A stretch of 64,000 nucleotides of DNA from Catonia carolina (Eukaryota > Arthropoda > Insecta > Hemiptera > Achilidae), in assembly GCA_035578175.1 (NCBI GenBank), contig JAQMRL010000003.1, forward strand, positions 98,749,969 to 98,813,968. The letters run 5' to 3'. Position numbers and translations under genes: made by a program. The notes under the pieces were generated by a model. That model saw only the letters and a program-made list of their open reading frames with translations, was not told where the DNA came from and did no database searches. Of this stretch, positions 24,901 through 39,000 are shown piece after piece. The stretch's first letter is position 1. Every line of letters starts with the position of its first letter.

Positions 24901-27900
24901 TCGAACCCAGGACCGCATGATGAGAGGCGAGCACGTTACCAACTGTGCCAATGCGGCCGGCTATTTATTTTGTTTATGTTATATAATTCTAAACAATACA
25001 CCGGAAAATGCTTAACAAAATTAATTAAGTGTAATATTATTTTTAGTCGCTCTTCTGTGATATGCCTCGTTTGTCAAGTATTTCACATGATGAATGTATC
25101 ACTGATGATAATGTATTGATAAATTGTTTCACAAATACTTTAAATCATGGAATTGTCCCTCTATATGACTGTCTTGACAATTCCAGTAGTAATAGTGGAT
25201 GCTGTAAAACTACAAAAGTATCATTGTCTGAATGTGAACCAGCTTCTTGGACTGTAAAAGTAAGAGGTAAGTTATCGTTCTCTTTGTTTATTATTTACTA
25301 GTTTAAGCAATTTATTATAATTTTAATTATGAATAATAATTAGCAGATTAGAATTAGAGAGTGAACAGGTTCATATATACATTGTTAGTTCAAATGTGGT
25401 GTTTATTAGTTTTTTCTTCTAAATAAATCAAATACTGAACTTCGCGTGTGTTAGAACTTTAAACTCGCGGGCTTCCTTCGCGTTCGACTAGTGCCGCCGC
25501 TTACTTGCAGCTGACCGGTATCTACACGAACCAGGCTTTCCGATAAGAAGAGTTGTCTTTTGGAACGCGTACGGAACGTACACAGTCTACTAGTTACCTC
25601 GCTCCATGCCAGTACAGGTAACTAGAAATAATAATTAGGATTTACAGTCCATTTAAATTTATGTTCGTAACCTGGCTTTATGGACATAGTTTTTTGATCA
25701 TCCGCGGCCGGATTCGAAACCAGTCTATTAAAAAGTTTTTAGTCGTCCGCGATCGGGTTCGAAACCAGTGTTTCGGTTATCCACGTCTGGATTCGAATTC
25801 AGTGTATTGCGTATCAGTGTATACCGTCAATGACTAGTATTGTATTTTTTTAGTAGTGTTCGTTTGGGAAGCCCGAATACGCGAGCCGTATTTTTTCGTA
25901 TATGGAAACAAAGTTATTCACAATAAAAAGGAAAGGTATTTTTATACTTAAATACATGTACGTAAGTAATGTTTAATTATAAAATTTGTTTATAGACTTA
26001 AATACGTCGTCAACTTAAAAACTTTTTATTATTTTATAAACAAGTTTATAAGTCATTTTCTTGGGTTCAAATAATTATTTTTCTTTTTTTATATTATGTA
26101 AAAGCATTCATGTAATATAAAGAAATTATTTTGGATATATTATGGTCATCAATATTAATATCATATAACATATCAGTATCACTAATCTATGGTCTAGGTT
26201 GTACAAGGAAGTTTGTGTACGCATCGGTACATTTTCATAAACCGGTTTTTTCAAGCCCGATTGTAAAACATTTACAATAATATCTTATCAACGATTTCTT
26301 ATCTAAACAAATTATTAATCGCAACGATCTTATCAAAACGATTTACTTTCAACGATTCTGCAAATTCATTTAATTTATTAAAATAGATAATTTTAATAAA
26401 TACGATTAATTAAAATTTATTCTGATACATTTATAGTGCAGTTTAAAATGTTGTTTATTACCGAATATTGAATATCTAGTTATTAGATTACAAGTTATTA
26501 CTACAGTTTTGAATCAATTTATATTTATTATTGAAAATATATTTATTACATTTAAACCATATTATTTCAAATTAAAATACTAAATTTATTTACTATCAAG
26601 AAAAATAAAAATTTATTTTAATTTCAATCGCCTTAAAAAATGGCTGAAAAATTAGAAGCCGCCTTAAAAGGGGCAATTTCACGTCGGGAAAAACTTTTCC
26701 GCCGAATCCAAAGCTTACATGATTTAATAGCGCAACTTTCGGATCCAATTAAATTGGACGAGTTCAAAGTAAGATTTGAAAATTTAAAGGAAACCTTTAA
26801 CCAATTTGAATCTACACAAGAAGAGATTTACTCTCTTTCCGTTAAGATAAATAAAGATTTGAGTTCAGACCCGACAGTCGCTTCAACTACGGCATTTGAA
26901 GAATTATATTTCAAAACAATTGCTGCTTATAAAAAATATTGCAGTCCAGTTGAGATTTCTGTAACCGAGACCACATCAGAACAAAAACTTGTTCGTCCCC
27001 GTTTACCGGAAATTAACCTTCCTAGATTCGATGGGACTTTAACTAAGTGGATTCCATTTTACGATAGTTTTGTTTCTCTCATTCATAATAATAGTGGGCT
27101 TACAGCAATTGAAAAATTTCATTATCTGTTATCTTGTTTATCTGGTCCTGCATTAGCAATAGCTCATTCCTTGCAAATTACCGATGCCAATTATGATATA
27201 GTATGGAGATCACTTAAGAGCAAATACCATAATAAGCGAGTGTTGGGAAACGGCTTTCTCGATGCGGTTTTCAACTATCAACCAAGAATTACAGAATCAG
27301 CTGCATCGTTATCTCATTTTTTATCAAATTTTTGTGAACAAGTTACTGCACTAAAAGCAGTTGGTATACCAGATTTAGCAGATTTCATAATCTTATTTGT
27401 TGCCTTACGAAACTTGCCGCATCAAACCCGAAAACAATTCGAGATGCACCATAGTAGTGTTGACATTCCGACCTTTGAGTTATTAGCGGAATTCCTTCAA
27501 AATCAGTCTCGAATTCTAGAAATTTCGGAACCATCAATTTGGACCGGAAAATCGTCGAATAATAAGTCTGTCAAATCGTCAGCATTGTCACCTGACAACA
27601 AATTTACTGGTAGCAACACGATCAGACCTCGTTCTTATAATCCAGTCTCGACTCATACGTCAGCCGTAGTTAAACAACAAACACAGAAAATTCATTGTCC
27701 GGTGTGCAGTCAGCCTCATACCGTTTTCAAATGCCCAAATTTTCTTCGCCTAGGTTTGCCTCAACGCAAAGAGCAAGTTACAAAATTGAAGCTTTGTTTT
27801 AATTGTTTGAAAAGTTCGCATCAGATCGCTGCGTGCCCATCAAAAACTAATTGTTTAAAATGCGGTGGAAGGCATCATTCATTTTTACACTTTGACACCA

Positions 27901-30900
27901 CTGTGCCAGAATCTATACTACCTGTGATCAATACTCCCGATCAGCCGAATAATTCAACTTCAGTCATTCAGAATAATACATTAGCATCATCTGTTAGCGC
28001 CAATGACTTGACTTCGTGTCACTCTAATGTGAATACGGACAAAGCAAAACATTCAATTTCAGTTGTCCTCGGCACAGCAATTATCGGCATAAGGGACGCA
28101 AATAATAGTTTTCAATATGTACGCGCACTTATTGATTCCGCGGCGCAAACCTCTTTTATTACGTCATCGTGCGCCTTGCGCTTAGGCCTACCGCATAAAA
28201 CGTGCAATATTTCTGTCGCTGGCTTAGGCCAGAACAAAATTTCTGATGCAAAAGGAATAGTTACGTGCCTTTTCAAACCAAGGGACTCTGATCAACCTCA
28301 GTTTAATACTGAAGCTATTATATTGCCGAAGATAACGTTAGACATGCCCTCTACAAAGATTCCAGAATCAGCCTGCAATCATTTTAAACATCTGTTCTTG
28401 GCAGATCCCAACTTTGATAAACCTGCTGAAATAGATTTTCTGATTGCTGGAGATATATTTCCTTATATTTACGATGGCCAGACTATAACTACGCCAACTG
28501 GTCTTTCAGCAATGCACAGTGTCTTCGGTTGGGTAGTTACAGGAAAGATACAGGCTCTCAAACCTCCAACTACTTTGATTTCAACCTGTTTGACTTCATC
28601 CATTAGCTCGTTAGATAACTCGCTGAAAATGTTCTGGGAAACAGAAGAAATTCCACGCCAAATTCCTCCAAACCCAGAAGATACTCTTAGTGAAGAAATG
28701 TTTTTAGCTCATCATTATCGAGAACCAAGTGGACGCTTTGTAGTTCCAATGCTTTTAAAGCCGTCTGTGCAAGAGTTAGGAGAGTCATTTGAACTAGCAC
28801 AATCAAGATTAAGATCAACTCAACGCCGTTTGGCTCGTCAGCCTGATCTTAAAATTGCATACCAAGAATTCTTAAACCAGTACGAATCTCTTGGTCATAT
28901 GGAAAAGGTGCCACAAAGCCTTTCTCCAAATGGAAAGTTTTTCATTCCACATCACTGCGTGATCCGTGAAGCTAGCACGTCGACAAAACTCCGAGTAGTT
29001 TTTGACGCTTCTTTCAAGACCACTTTTGGAAAGTCGTTAAATGATGTGGTTTTCACTGGACCTAAGCTACAGCGAGACATCACGGAAATTATTATTCGAT
29101 TCAGACTTCATCCTTTCGTTTTAACAGCGGACATAATCAAGATGTACAGGATGATTCAAATCCTTCCAGAAGAAAGAAAATATCAACATATTCTCTGGCG
29201 CGAATCTCAAGAACAATCTATACAAGAGTTTGAGCTCCAAACGCTAACATATGGTGTAGCATCAAGCCCGTTCCTAGCGTTGCGGGTATTGAAACAGTTA
29301 TCTCAAGATGAACAGCATGTCTACCCTCAAGCTGCTGCTGCGCTACAAGAAGATGTATTCATGGATGATATTCTAACTTGCGCAGAAACATTGGAAGAAA
29401 CCTTAAAACTACGTGACCAGCTCATAAATCTTTTAGCCCGGGGAGGATTCGAATTACATAAATGGTCTAGTAACAACCCTGCTTTGCTACAAGATATTCC
29501 AAAACAATTCATAGAATCATCAGTGCCTCTAGACTTGGAGAGTCAGCATGTAATGAAAATATTGGGGCTACAATGGACACCTTCATCAGATACTTTCTCT
29601 TACAAAATAGAGCTAACCACTGCAACACCTACTAAACGATCTATTCTTTCTCAGATTGCGCGCATTTTTGACACTCTGGGATGGCTAACCCCAGTTATTA
29701 TGAGAGGAAAGTGCCTACTCCAGCAACTTTGGCTGTCAGGCCTAGACTGGGATGATCCTGTTTCATCATCTTTAGAAAAGGAGTGGCGGAAGATAGCAAG
29801 TAGACTAGAATTACTTTCAGAAATAAAAATCAACCGATTTGTCCTCACTGAAGAGCACGTCAGTTATTCTATCGCCGGATTTTCGGACGCTTCAGAAAAG
29901 GGTTATGGTGCAGTCATCTATCTATTAGTGCAAGACTCACGTTTTACCGTTAAATCATCATTAGTAATTGCAAAATCTAAGGTTGCTCCATTAAAATCAG
30001 TGTCTATACCTCGGCTAGAACTTTGTGGAGCTCTACTTCTGTCTCGACTTTTCAATTTTACGCATAAGATATTATCAAGCAAACTTAATTTCAAAGAAAT
30101 TTATTTGTTTACTGACTCCAAAACTGTATTGTCCTGGTTGAAAACTTCACCACATCTACTCAAAACATTCGTAGCTAATAGAGTTTGTGAAATACTTGAT
30201 GTCTCATCGCCAAAATCATGGAACCATGTGTCATCTGAAGATAATCCTGCTGACCACGCTTCACGTGGGATTTATCCAGAAGACTTAGTTTGCAACTCGT
30301 TATGGTGGTCAGGACCTGCATGGCTGACTACTCCAGTAGAACAATGGCCTTCACAAAACATCGATCTGAACACCTTAGACAGCCTTGAAGAATGTAAACC
30401 ATCTGCTATGGTTACAAGCACAAGGAGTGAAGAGTTAGGACCATTAATTACGAATTTACTCCACAAGGTTTCATCCTTTTCCCGGCTTATTAGGATAACA
30501 GCCTGGTGTTTCCGCTTTATCAGCATCCTTCAGACCGGCAAGCGAGTGAACTCCAGCCTTACAGCTGAAGAATGGCACAAGGCTTTAAATTTTTGGATTA
30601 AGGAAGTTCAGCATCAATATTTTAAGTCTGATATAAAAGCCCTTCAAGCGGGCAAGAATGTTTCAGCATACCTTCAGAGGCTCAGCCCCTTCATTGACCC
30701 GTTGGGTTTCGTTAGGGTGGGGGGTAGGTTACGCCATGCTGACCTGCCTGCTCAAACTAAACACCCAATAGTTCTTCCTAAGAAGAGTCATTTCACCGAT
30801 CTTCTGATTGATCATTTTCACAGAAGTTATTTACATGTGGGACCTCGAGCTCTTCAAGCGTTACTTCAACGTCGATACTGGATCATTTCTGCGAGAAGTG

Positions 30901-33900
30901 CAATTAGGTCTAGACTCTCAAAATGCCTAACTTGCTTCAAGAATCATGCTGCTAATCTTCAACCTCAAATGGGAAACCTTCCTTCCTCACGAGTATGCCC
31001 AAGCCGGCCTTTCGAAAATGTTGGAATTGACTATGGTGGTCCTTTTCAGATTAAACAATCAACATTACGAAATGCAAAAATCACTAAAGCTTATTTATGT
31101 TTGTTCGTATGTCTTTCAACTAAGGCGGTCCATATTGAAGCTGTCTCAGACTTGACAACTGAAGCATTCTTAGCAGCATTTCAACGATTTGTGTCCCGTA
31201 GAGGATTATGCGCTCATGTGTTTACGGATTGTGGCACAAACTTTGTGGGAGCTTCAAGATACTTGATTGGTCTATTTCGCTTTCTTAAGAACAACCAAGC
31301 GGAAATTGCAAGCCAATTAGCTCATCAAGGTATAAATTGGCACTTCAACCCGCCAGCAGCGCCTCACTTTGGAGGACTGTGGGAAGCGGGAATCCGCTCT
31401 ACCAAATATCATCTTAAAAGAATTGCTGGTGAACAAGTAATGACCTTTGAAGAGCTTACAACCCTATTCACAAGAATTGAAGCGGTTCTAAACTCGAGAC
31501 CGTTGTGCTCACTGTCGTCAGATCCCAGTGAGTTTGATGCTCTGACTCCGGGTCACTTCCTGATTGGAAGACCAGTTAGTTTGCCAGAACATGATTTTAC
31601 CGATACCAGGCTGAACCGCCTTAGGAAATGGCAGCTAATTCAACAACTAACTCAACACTTTTGGCAGCGCTGGAAAGCGGAATACCTGCATACGTTACAG
31701 CAACGGAACAAATGGTCAACTGACTGCCCTAATGTCAAGATTGGAGATCTGGTCCTTCTGAAAGAAAAGTCTCCAGTTCTTCATTGGCGGCTTGGGCGAA
31801 TTGAAGACACCCATCCTGGGAAAGACAATCGAGTGAGAGTGGTGACAGTACGAACTACCCAAGGCAGTTTCCGTCGACCGGTAGTCAATATCGCTCCACT
31901 ACCTACAGCCTAGACCATTCTTTTGCCATTAAGAAGAAATTTTGTTTTATTTAGTCTTTTTTGTGTACATAGTTTTCCTTTCCTCAAAGGTTTTTGTTTT
32001 ATTTTTATATATGTATTTAGTGTGTGAACTGAAAACCCCTTGCAGTTGTTTTGGTGGGGGGTTTATGTTAGAACTTTAAACTCGCGGGCTTCCTTCGCGT
32101 TCGACTAGTGCCGCCGCTTACTTGCAGCTGACCGGTATCTACACGAACCAGGCTTTCCGATAAGAAGAGTTGTCTTTTGGAACGCGTACGGAACGTACAC
32201 AGTCTACTAGTTACCTCGCTCCATGCCAGTACAGGTAACTAGAAATAATAATTAGGATTTACAGTCCATTTAAATTTATGTTCGTAACCTGGCTTTATGG
32301 ACAGCGTGAAACAGTAACAAACGTTCTCTTGCCTACGTAAATAATGAACCATATAATGTATATTAAATCATTAGTAACAAATATATAATGAAAAATGTGA
32401 CTTAATTTTATTTGAGTGAATGATGCAAAATGAAAGTTGTTGTCTATAGGGCTTACAAATACTGAAAATCACTAACCGATGCTAAATTAGGCTGTAGAAA
32501 GAAATGCTAGAATTAAAAATTGTAGGTTTTTAATTTCCTATAACTTTGATTATATTGTTACAACTCATCATAGTAAAGTAAAATTGTAAACTTTTATTTA
32601 ATTAATTCACATATATTTATTTAACAAAATTAATTGACAAGAAAAAACTAACCTTTACAAACGACAATAACGAATATGAGTTTATGAAAATAAGTTATTA
32701 AACATTTTAAACAATACAGTTTACGCAATTTATTAACAATAAAATAAAATAAACAATATCCCTTACCAAATTGAACATTAAATAACAATGTCTGTTGACA
32801 AAATAACAAACTTCACCGTAACGAAGAATCCCGTACAATTTAGACCACTAACACTTCAGCCATTCAAACCACGTCCCAACAATGGAATCCTTCTTTTTTA
32901 TAATTAATCAGTCAGCTGTTTATAAACAGCTGATTTCATTTTCCGCCGCGTCATTATAACAATATATATACTTTTGTCGTAAAATTTTTACTAAGGCCAC
33001 ACAGTCTTGAAAAATTTAATTTATTTACAAATTTTGATAGCAAAATTCAGAAAATTACCAATTTATGCTAAACTTAGCGTTGTAGAAAGAAATGTTTTAA
33101 ATATAAGTGTAGGTTCTTTAATTTCCTACTGCTTTAATTATTTATCCCAAAATGCATAATCGAGGCTACAGGCTCCATTTTTTTACCATGAGAGCACAGC
33201 CTCAAAGAATTTCAGCAAACATGGCGCTTATCCTTTCTGGTAGAGCATAAATAATTTTGTTAATGTGGCAATTTTTTTAAAAAAAGTTGTAGGAGCTGTT
33301 TTTATAAAAGTTGCACAAATAAACTTCTACTTTCGGTTGACTGATTTTGATGAAAATGTGTATATCGGCTCCCCTCATGGTATCTAATTGAAGTTCCAAG
33401 TTTCAACTTTATATGCTGTTCCATTCTTGAGATATTTTGTTCACACACAGACTATGTATATAATGCTAAAATCTATGTTTTTTTTAAGTTTAGCAGCCTG
33501 AAAACATGTATTACTAATGAAAACTCTTTATTTCAAAAAATTGATATGAAAACAATATTTTCTTTTCCTATAGTATATATTTATATTGGGCAAGAGAAAG
33601 TAATAAAATGCCTTTTATAATTAAACTCTTATAAATAACTAAAAAATGTATTTTCTTTCGTTTATTATTGAAAATAATTTTGACATTAAATTCTGGTTTT
33701 TGGGTGATAGGCCTACCTACTTATATTTATATTTATAGCCTTGCCTTATATTTTGGTAATTAATGAAAGGCAAACCTGTGATTTATTGAGCTTAAGTCAT
33801 TTATTTTCATGTTTCCAAGTTAATTTAAATAATTTATAGATGCCTAATTTAGTTAAAATTTAGAATATAGTAAAAATAAATTATAAACAGTTTTATCTGT

Positions 33901-36041
33901 TATTAGGTAGGCACAAAAAAATTGTAATTGGACAGTGTTATGCATAACTAGACCAAGCCCCAAAAAGTCATTCTGAGATAATTGACCTCAAAGTTTCTAG
34001 TTAATTAAAAATAGGGTTTTTGATCAATTTTACCAAGTTTTTGCACTAAAAAAGAATTACCATTTTTTAATTTATTTGTAAAATCTCAACTTAATACAAT
34101 TTTAAATAATGCTATAAATATCTGTCAGCTAATTATTAGCTGACAGATAATCAGAATGTTTGCAGTTTAAACTTAATGTAGCCTCTATTTATATTCACAG
34201 AGAGTAATAATAATTATTACAAAATTTTCATCTAGACCTCTCCATTAAAAATACCTGTCACTGGAAGGCCCTTTTTGTTGTAGTAAAGTATCAAAAGCTT
34301 CAGGTTTTTTTTTTAAAATCGGCAAATACTACTGTGAAAATCAGCTTGAATGGACAGAGTAATTTTCCTGTTCCATTCAAAATGCTAACTGTTATAATAC
34401 AGTAGTTGTTAATTTTAGTTTCTTTGGGTGTATAATAATTGTACAGTAAACCCTCATACAAGGGGCGTTCAAAAAGTTCCCGGAATTGCCTTACTGTGGC
34501 CAAACCAGCAATATGATTGGATGCTTATTCTTGTTTGAACATGTTTGGCCAGTGCTCCATGCGAGGTGGCAGTGAGTGAACACAATGTCACAGTTCGAAC
34601 AGTGTGCGAACATCAAGTTCAACGCTGTTGGCTCTGCAGCAAGTTAACAGTGATAATGCACTAAAACAATCCATTATTTAAAACCGGTTTGCACGGTTTA
34701 AGAAAGGGCAGTAGACATTAGAGGACGACAAGCACAGCAGGAGACCGTTGACATCCCAAAACAATAAAATAATTGCAGAGTGAAACAACTGATTCTAGAT
34801 GATCGAAGAATGACAATCACAGAGTTGGGAAACAAAGTTGGTATCTCACAGGGATCAATTTATACCACTTTACGCGATGATGATCAGTGCGAGTTTGTTT
34901 CGGGCTGCTGAACATGGATCAGATGGAATATCACTCGACAATCGCTGGCGAGCTGTTTGAGACATGTTCAAAAGACCCTATGTTCCTCCAACAGATCATT
35001 GGTGATTGAGTCTTGGGTGTTCGTTTATGACCCAGAGACGTAACGGCTGTCATCGTAGTGGCACACATCATCTCCTGGACCAAGAAGGACATTGAATCAA
35101 ATGCAACACCTCAGATCCAACAGATTCTGAAAGTAGCCTTCTACCGCTGCTTCCAGCAATGGCAGGATCAGTGGAACAAGTGTGTGCGCGCAAGGGTCCT
35201 TCTTCGAAGGTGATTAGGTAAGTTTTTCCATAGGTTATAACATTAGCACGCTGAACCACCATTCCGGGAACTGTTTAAATGGCCCTCAAGCAACGGACTC
35301 CCTTAAACTCTCGATCCCATGTATACACTCTATTTTGTGAGAGTGTAGTGTTCCCTAACTGCGCCCTGAAACTTGTTAAAAATCTCCGATGGTTTGACAC
35401 CTTCATTTGTTAGAAACTTTATAATGATGCATTGCGCAAGACAGATCCACTTCCTGCTCACTCATGGCTGTACTGAAGGGAAAACAGAGTGTAGCAGCTA
35501 AATCAGTTTCCCCTTGTACATAAAATACTAAAATGCCTTTACATCGTGCACTGTATCGCCTAGCTCAGAACTACTTTCTACGCTCAATAGCAAAGTAACT
35601 GTTTATTTGATTCATCCTTGTACAAGATACTTTACAACTATGTATTTTTTGTTAATAGGTTCTAGTAAACAACAAAATGTTGAAAGTGATGCTAAAGTAA
35701 TTCAAAAGAAATTTGTTCCCTGGAATGTAATGGAAATGGAAGATGATGAAACTAATGTTGATACTGAAAATAATTTTGAAACTTTATCGCCGACAGAAGA
35801 TCAATCTAGTATAGACAACAATGACGGTTTAATAATAATTGCATCATTAATAGATCGGCCACCTAATCTTGGTGGGCTTTCGCGTACTTGTGAAGTGTTT
35901 AATGTTAAACAACTTGTTTTAAATAGTTTGCAGTATGTGAAGGACAAACAGTTCACTAGTTTATCTATGTCATCTGAGAAACATATTAATATAACAGAGG
36001 TAATCTTTCTATTATACTGCATGACAAATACTCTCCTATAA

Positions 36042-36074
<33 letters not shown>

Positions 36075-39000
36075 TACTTTCTCTTTCTATTCCTTTCCTT
36101 CTCTCATGAGTAAACTAAAGTGCAAGAGCCTTGAATCAGTCATAATTAAAAACAACCTACAATAAATACTCAATAAGAAGCTACTCTTATTGATATGGTT
36201 TAGTTTAGACATGAACCTCAGGATTTTGAAGGAAGGCTGTGAAGCAGCCTGAGGGGTTGGCAAGCAAATTATTTAATGTTTTTTTTTTGTTTTTTATGTA
36301 AGAGTGGGTCAATTAGAATAGTTAGCAGTAGGAATGGTCTAAGGCAGAGAAGTTTATCATAACCCCTTCTGTTTGTAATTTTTTTTTAACGTCCGACTGT
36401 TCTGCAATTACTTCTAATGCAGACAGTAAAGGATGAAATTAATTTTTGTAACGTATGAAAATATGCGGTGACTGAATGGGATTCGAACCCAAGACTGCAT
36501 GATTGTTTGCTATAAAAATGGGTAGAATATATAAGAAAGTGAAAATGTAGACCAAGGAAAATACTGGAAGCTTATTGTTTGCAAATTATCTGGTTGTATG
36601 AAAAAGACAGGAGAAGGTGGAAAGGGCACTGGCTTTGTGGAATAAAGATATTGTTAAGTGTAGTTTAGAATTCAATGAAGAAAAACCCAAAAGTGCTGGT
36701 GCAGAACAGATTCTCAGGAACTGTTTTCTCATAATCAGATTGAAAATCGGAAAAAGAATTAAGTAAAGGGTGCAGAGAAAGCAAGTGGTTTCTTCCAAAG
36801 TGTGATAGGCTGTCTGGAATCAATAAATTCCTACACATTGTAAATGTTTTGTATAATGCATACTTTGTGCCAGTTTTCATTTATCCAGCCAAGACATGAA
36901 CTGGGGTAAAGGTAAAGAGTAGAATTCATTCAGTAGAGAAGTTGAAGAGGAGTATGCTGGGGACGACAAGAATATCTAGAAATGGACAGCCTGTTAAGGA
37001 GGGTCGGACGGACAAAACTGAAATGGTTGGGCCACATCGTTAGGATGGAGGAGGGAAGACTGCTGAAAAGAATGCTGTACTTGGAGAAGGTTGGTAAAAA
37101 ACCAAGAGTGAAGTGAATGGGTTTAGTTATGAATGAATTGGGAAAAAGATGCGATGCCAGAAGAGTAATGTAGAAAATATATGGTTCAGAGATAGTAAGA
37201 GGTGAAGAGTTGTGTTGGGTCTAACCCGAGGAAACTTGGAAGAGGGATGGAAATGTATATGTACATTAATATACATTTTATATTAGTAATGTTTTTGGTC
37301 TTCATTGTTAAAACTGCCTCACAGGAATAGAAACCAATCGCACTGACCTCTACACCAACAGGCTGGCCTGACGAGCAAAGTATGATATGGTTATGTTTCG
37401 AAAGTTGTGTTATTTTTGTTAAATAAATTTATTTTATTATAACAAGTAGAAAGTGCTTTTCAGGAGGCTTGATATAGAGTGGACGCCAAATAAGCTTGCC
37501 GGTATAGCTGAGCGAACAGTTCGGATTCAGTCGGTAGATTTTGTGTCTTAGTACCAAACTGCCTCTTAAATTACATGTTCTAAACGATGTAAATTATCAG
37601 CTTTTAGTGACATTAAAAACATTCAGTTGTAAACATTGTATACAACAATTAACGCATCACACATTACAGACTAATGTTTTCAGGTTAGCTGATATATAAC
37701 GTTGCAAGAGTGACGTGACTGATCACAGCTAGTACAGCACTGACCCCACCACTCACTGACACTCGGCAACAGAGCGCGTTATTACCAAAATAAACCTTCT
37801 GCGCACTTAAGAAAACCAGCAAGCTTATTTGGCGTCCGCTCTACTGGTGTGTGGTTACTGTTCAACCCAGTGAGTGCAACTCTTGTAAACCACCTCACTC
37901 AGTAAAACGTCCAGGTTCAAAGAACAATCTTTTCAAAAAAGGTACAATCTAGCTGTTATTGATCTGAAAATAAATTCTCTGTGCCATTGCACATTACACC
38001 ATTGTGTAAGTGTAGTAAACAGATAACATTTTTTTTCAGGTGAAACAGCATCATTTAAAGGATTATTTGCTGACAATGAAACAGTCTCATAATTATTATT
38101 TGGTCGGAGCTGAACAAACAGCAACTGGAGTTAAATTAAATGAATTTAAATTTCCAATAAAAACTATTGTGTTATTGGGGTAAGTAACTGTATAATATTG
38201 TTTATTTTTTGACCAATACAACAATAATTTAGCATCTATAAAATATGTTAGTTACAAGGTGTGGCAATTAAGTATCAGGAATTTAGTCATAAGTCGGGAA
38301 TTGGCACTGCGTCGTTTGTAAACATATGACCAGAAATAGGGTACCTTCCTTTTGTTGCAGTCGGTAGCTTGTTTGGTTCGTGTTTTTTTTGCATGTTTTC
38401 GAAGGTAATTTTTTTAGTGGCGTCGTGAAAATAACACATTACAAGCGAAGTTAGCGAGGATTTGTCATGAATTCAGAGATTGGATGAGTCAGGTAGTCAC
38501 TGGAGATGAGACCTGGATGTTTGAGTATGACCCCGAGACCCGTAAACAAAGTTAGCAACGGGGTGAAAAGGGTGGGGAGTGGCCAATGAAAGCGAGGATG
38601 TCAAAGTCGTGACTGAAGGCAATGTTGGTCGGTTTTTCGATATCCACGGCATCATTCATCGTGAATATGTTCCTGACAGTGACTGGACAGTTTTATGTTG
38701 GTATCCTGGACCAGCTGTGAGCTCGCATTTTTCATGTGTGGGCCAAACTCATCAAGGACAGCTGGATCTTGCACCACGACAATGCACCTGCCCATTCATT
38801 GTTCATTCTGCAAGAGTTTTTGATGAAAAAAGGCAGTCCAATGTTGCCGCACCTATCCTATAGCCCCCTGCGATTTCTTATTCTCAAAGTGAAGTCGCAC
38901 CTCCAGGGAACTCATCATGGCAGCGTACAGGAGGTCAAAGAACTGTAACCGCAGTGCTGAATGGAGTAACTTCATAGGATTACCAAGGGTGCTTCCAATC

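Larger units (their letters stand above)
25449..32303 (+). mobile_element. BEL/Pao LTR retrotransposon, apparently intact
   Basis: 238-bp LTRs (25449-25686, 32066-32303; TG...CA) that read as identical, flanked by the 5-bp duplication GCGTG (25444-25448, 32304-32308). A single 1757-codon ORF spans Gag to integrase and a G-rich polypurine tract (about 32053-32061) precedes the 3' LTR. It sits in a TARBP1 intron in the same orientation as the gene. Everything needed for retrotransposition seems present, so the insertion is recent. Confidence 0.95.

Noticed and set aside
27000..31155. several 60-90-codon ORFs inside 26640-31913
   Set aside because: All are shadows of the BEL/Pao polyprotein in other frames.
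35068..35262. 64-codon minus-strand ORF
   Set aside because: Antisense to the C-terminal block of the mariner at 34459-35287, which reads as [12 protein letters not shown] on the plus strand.
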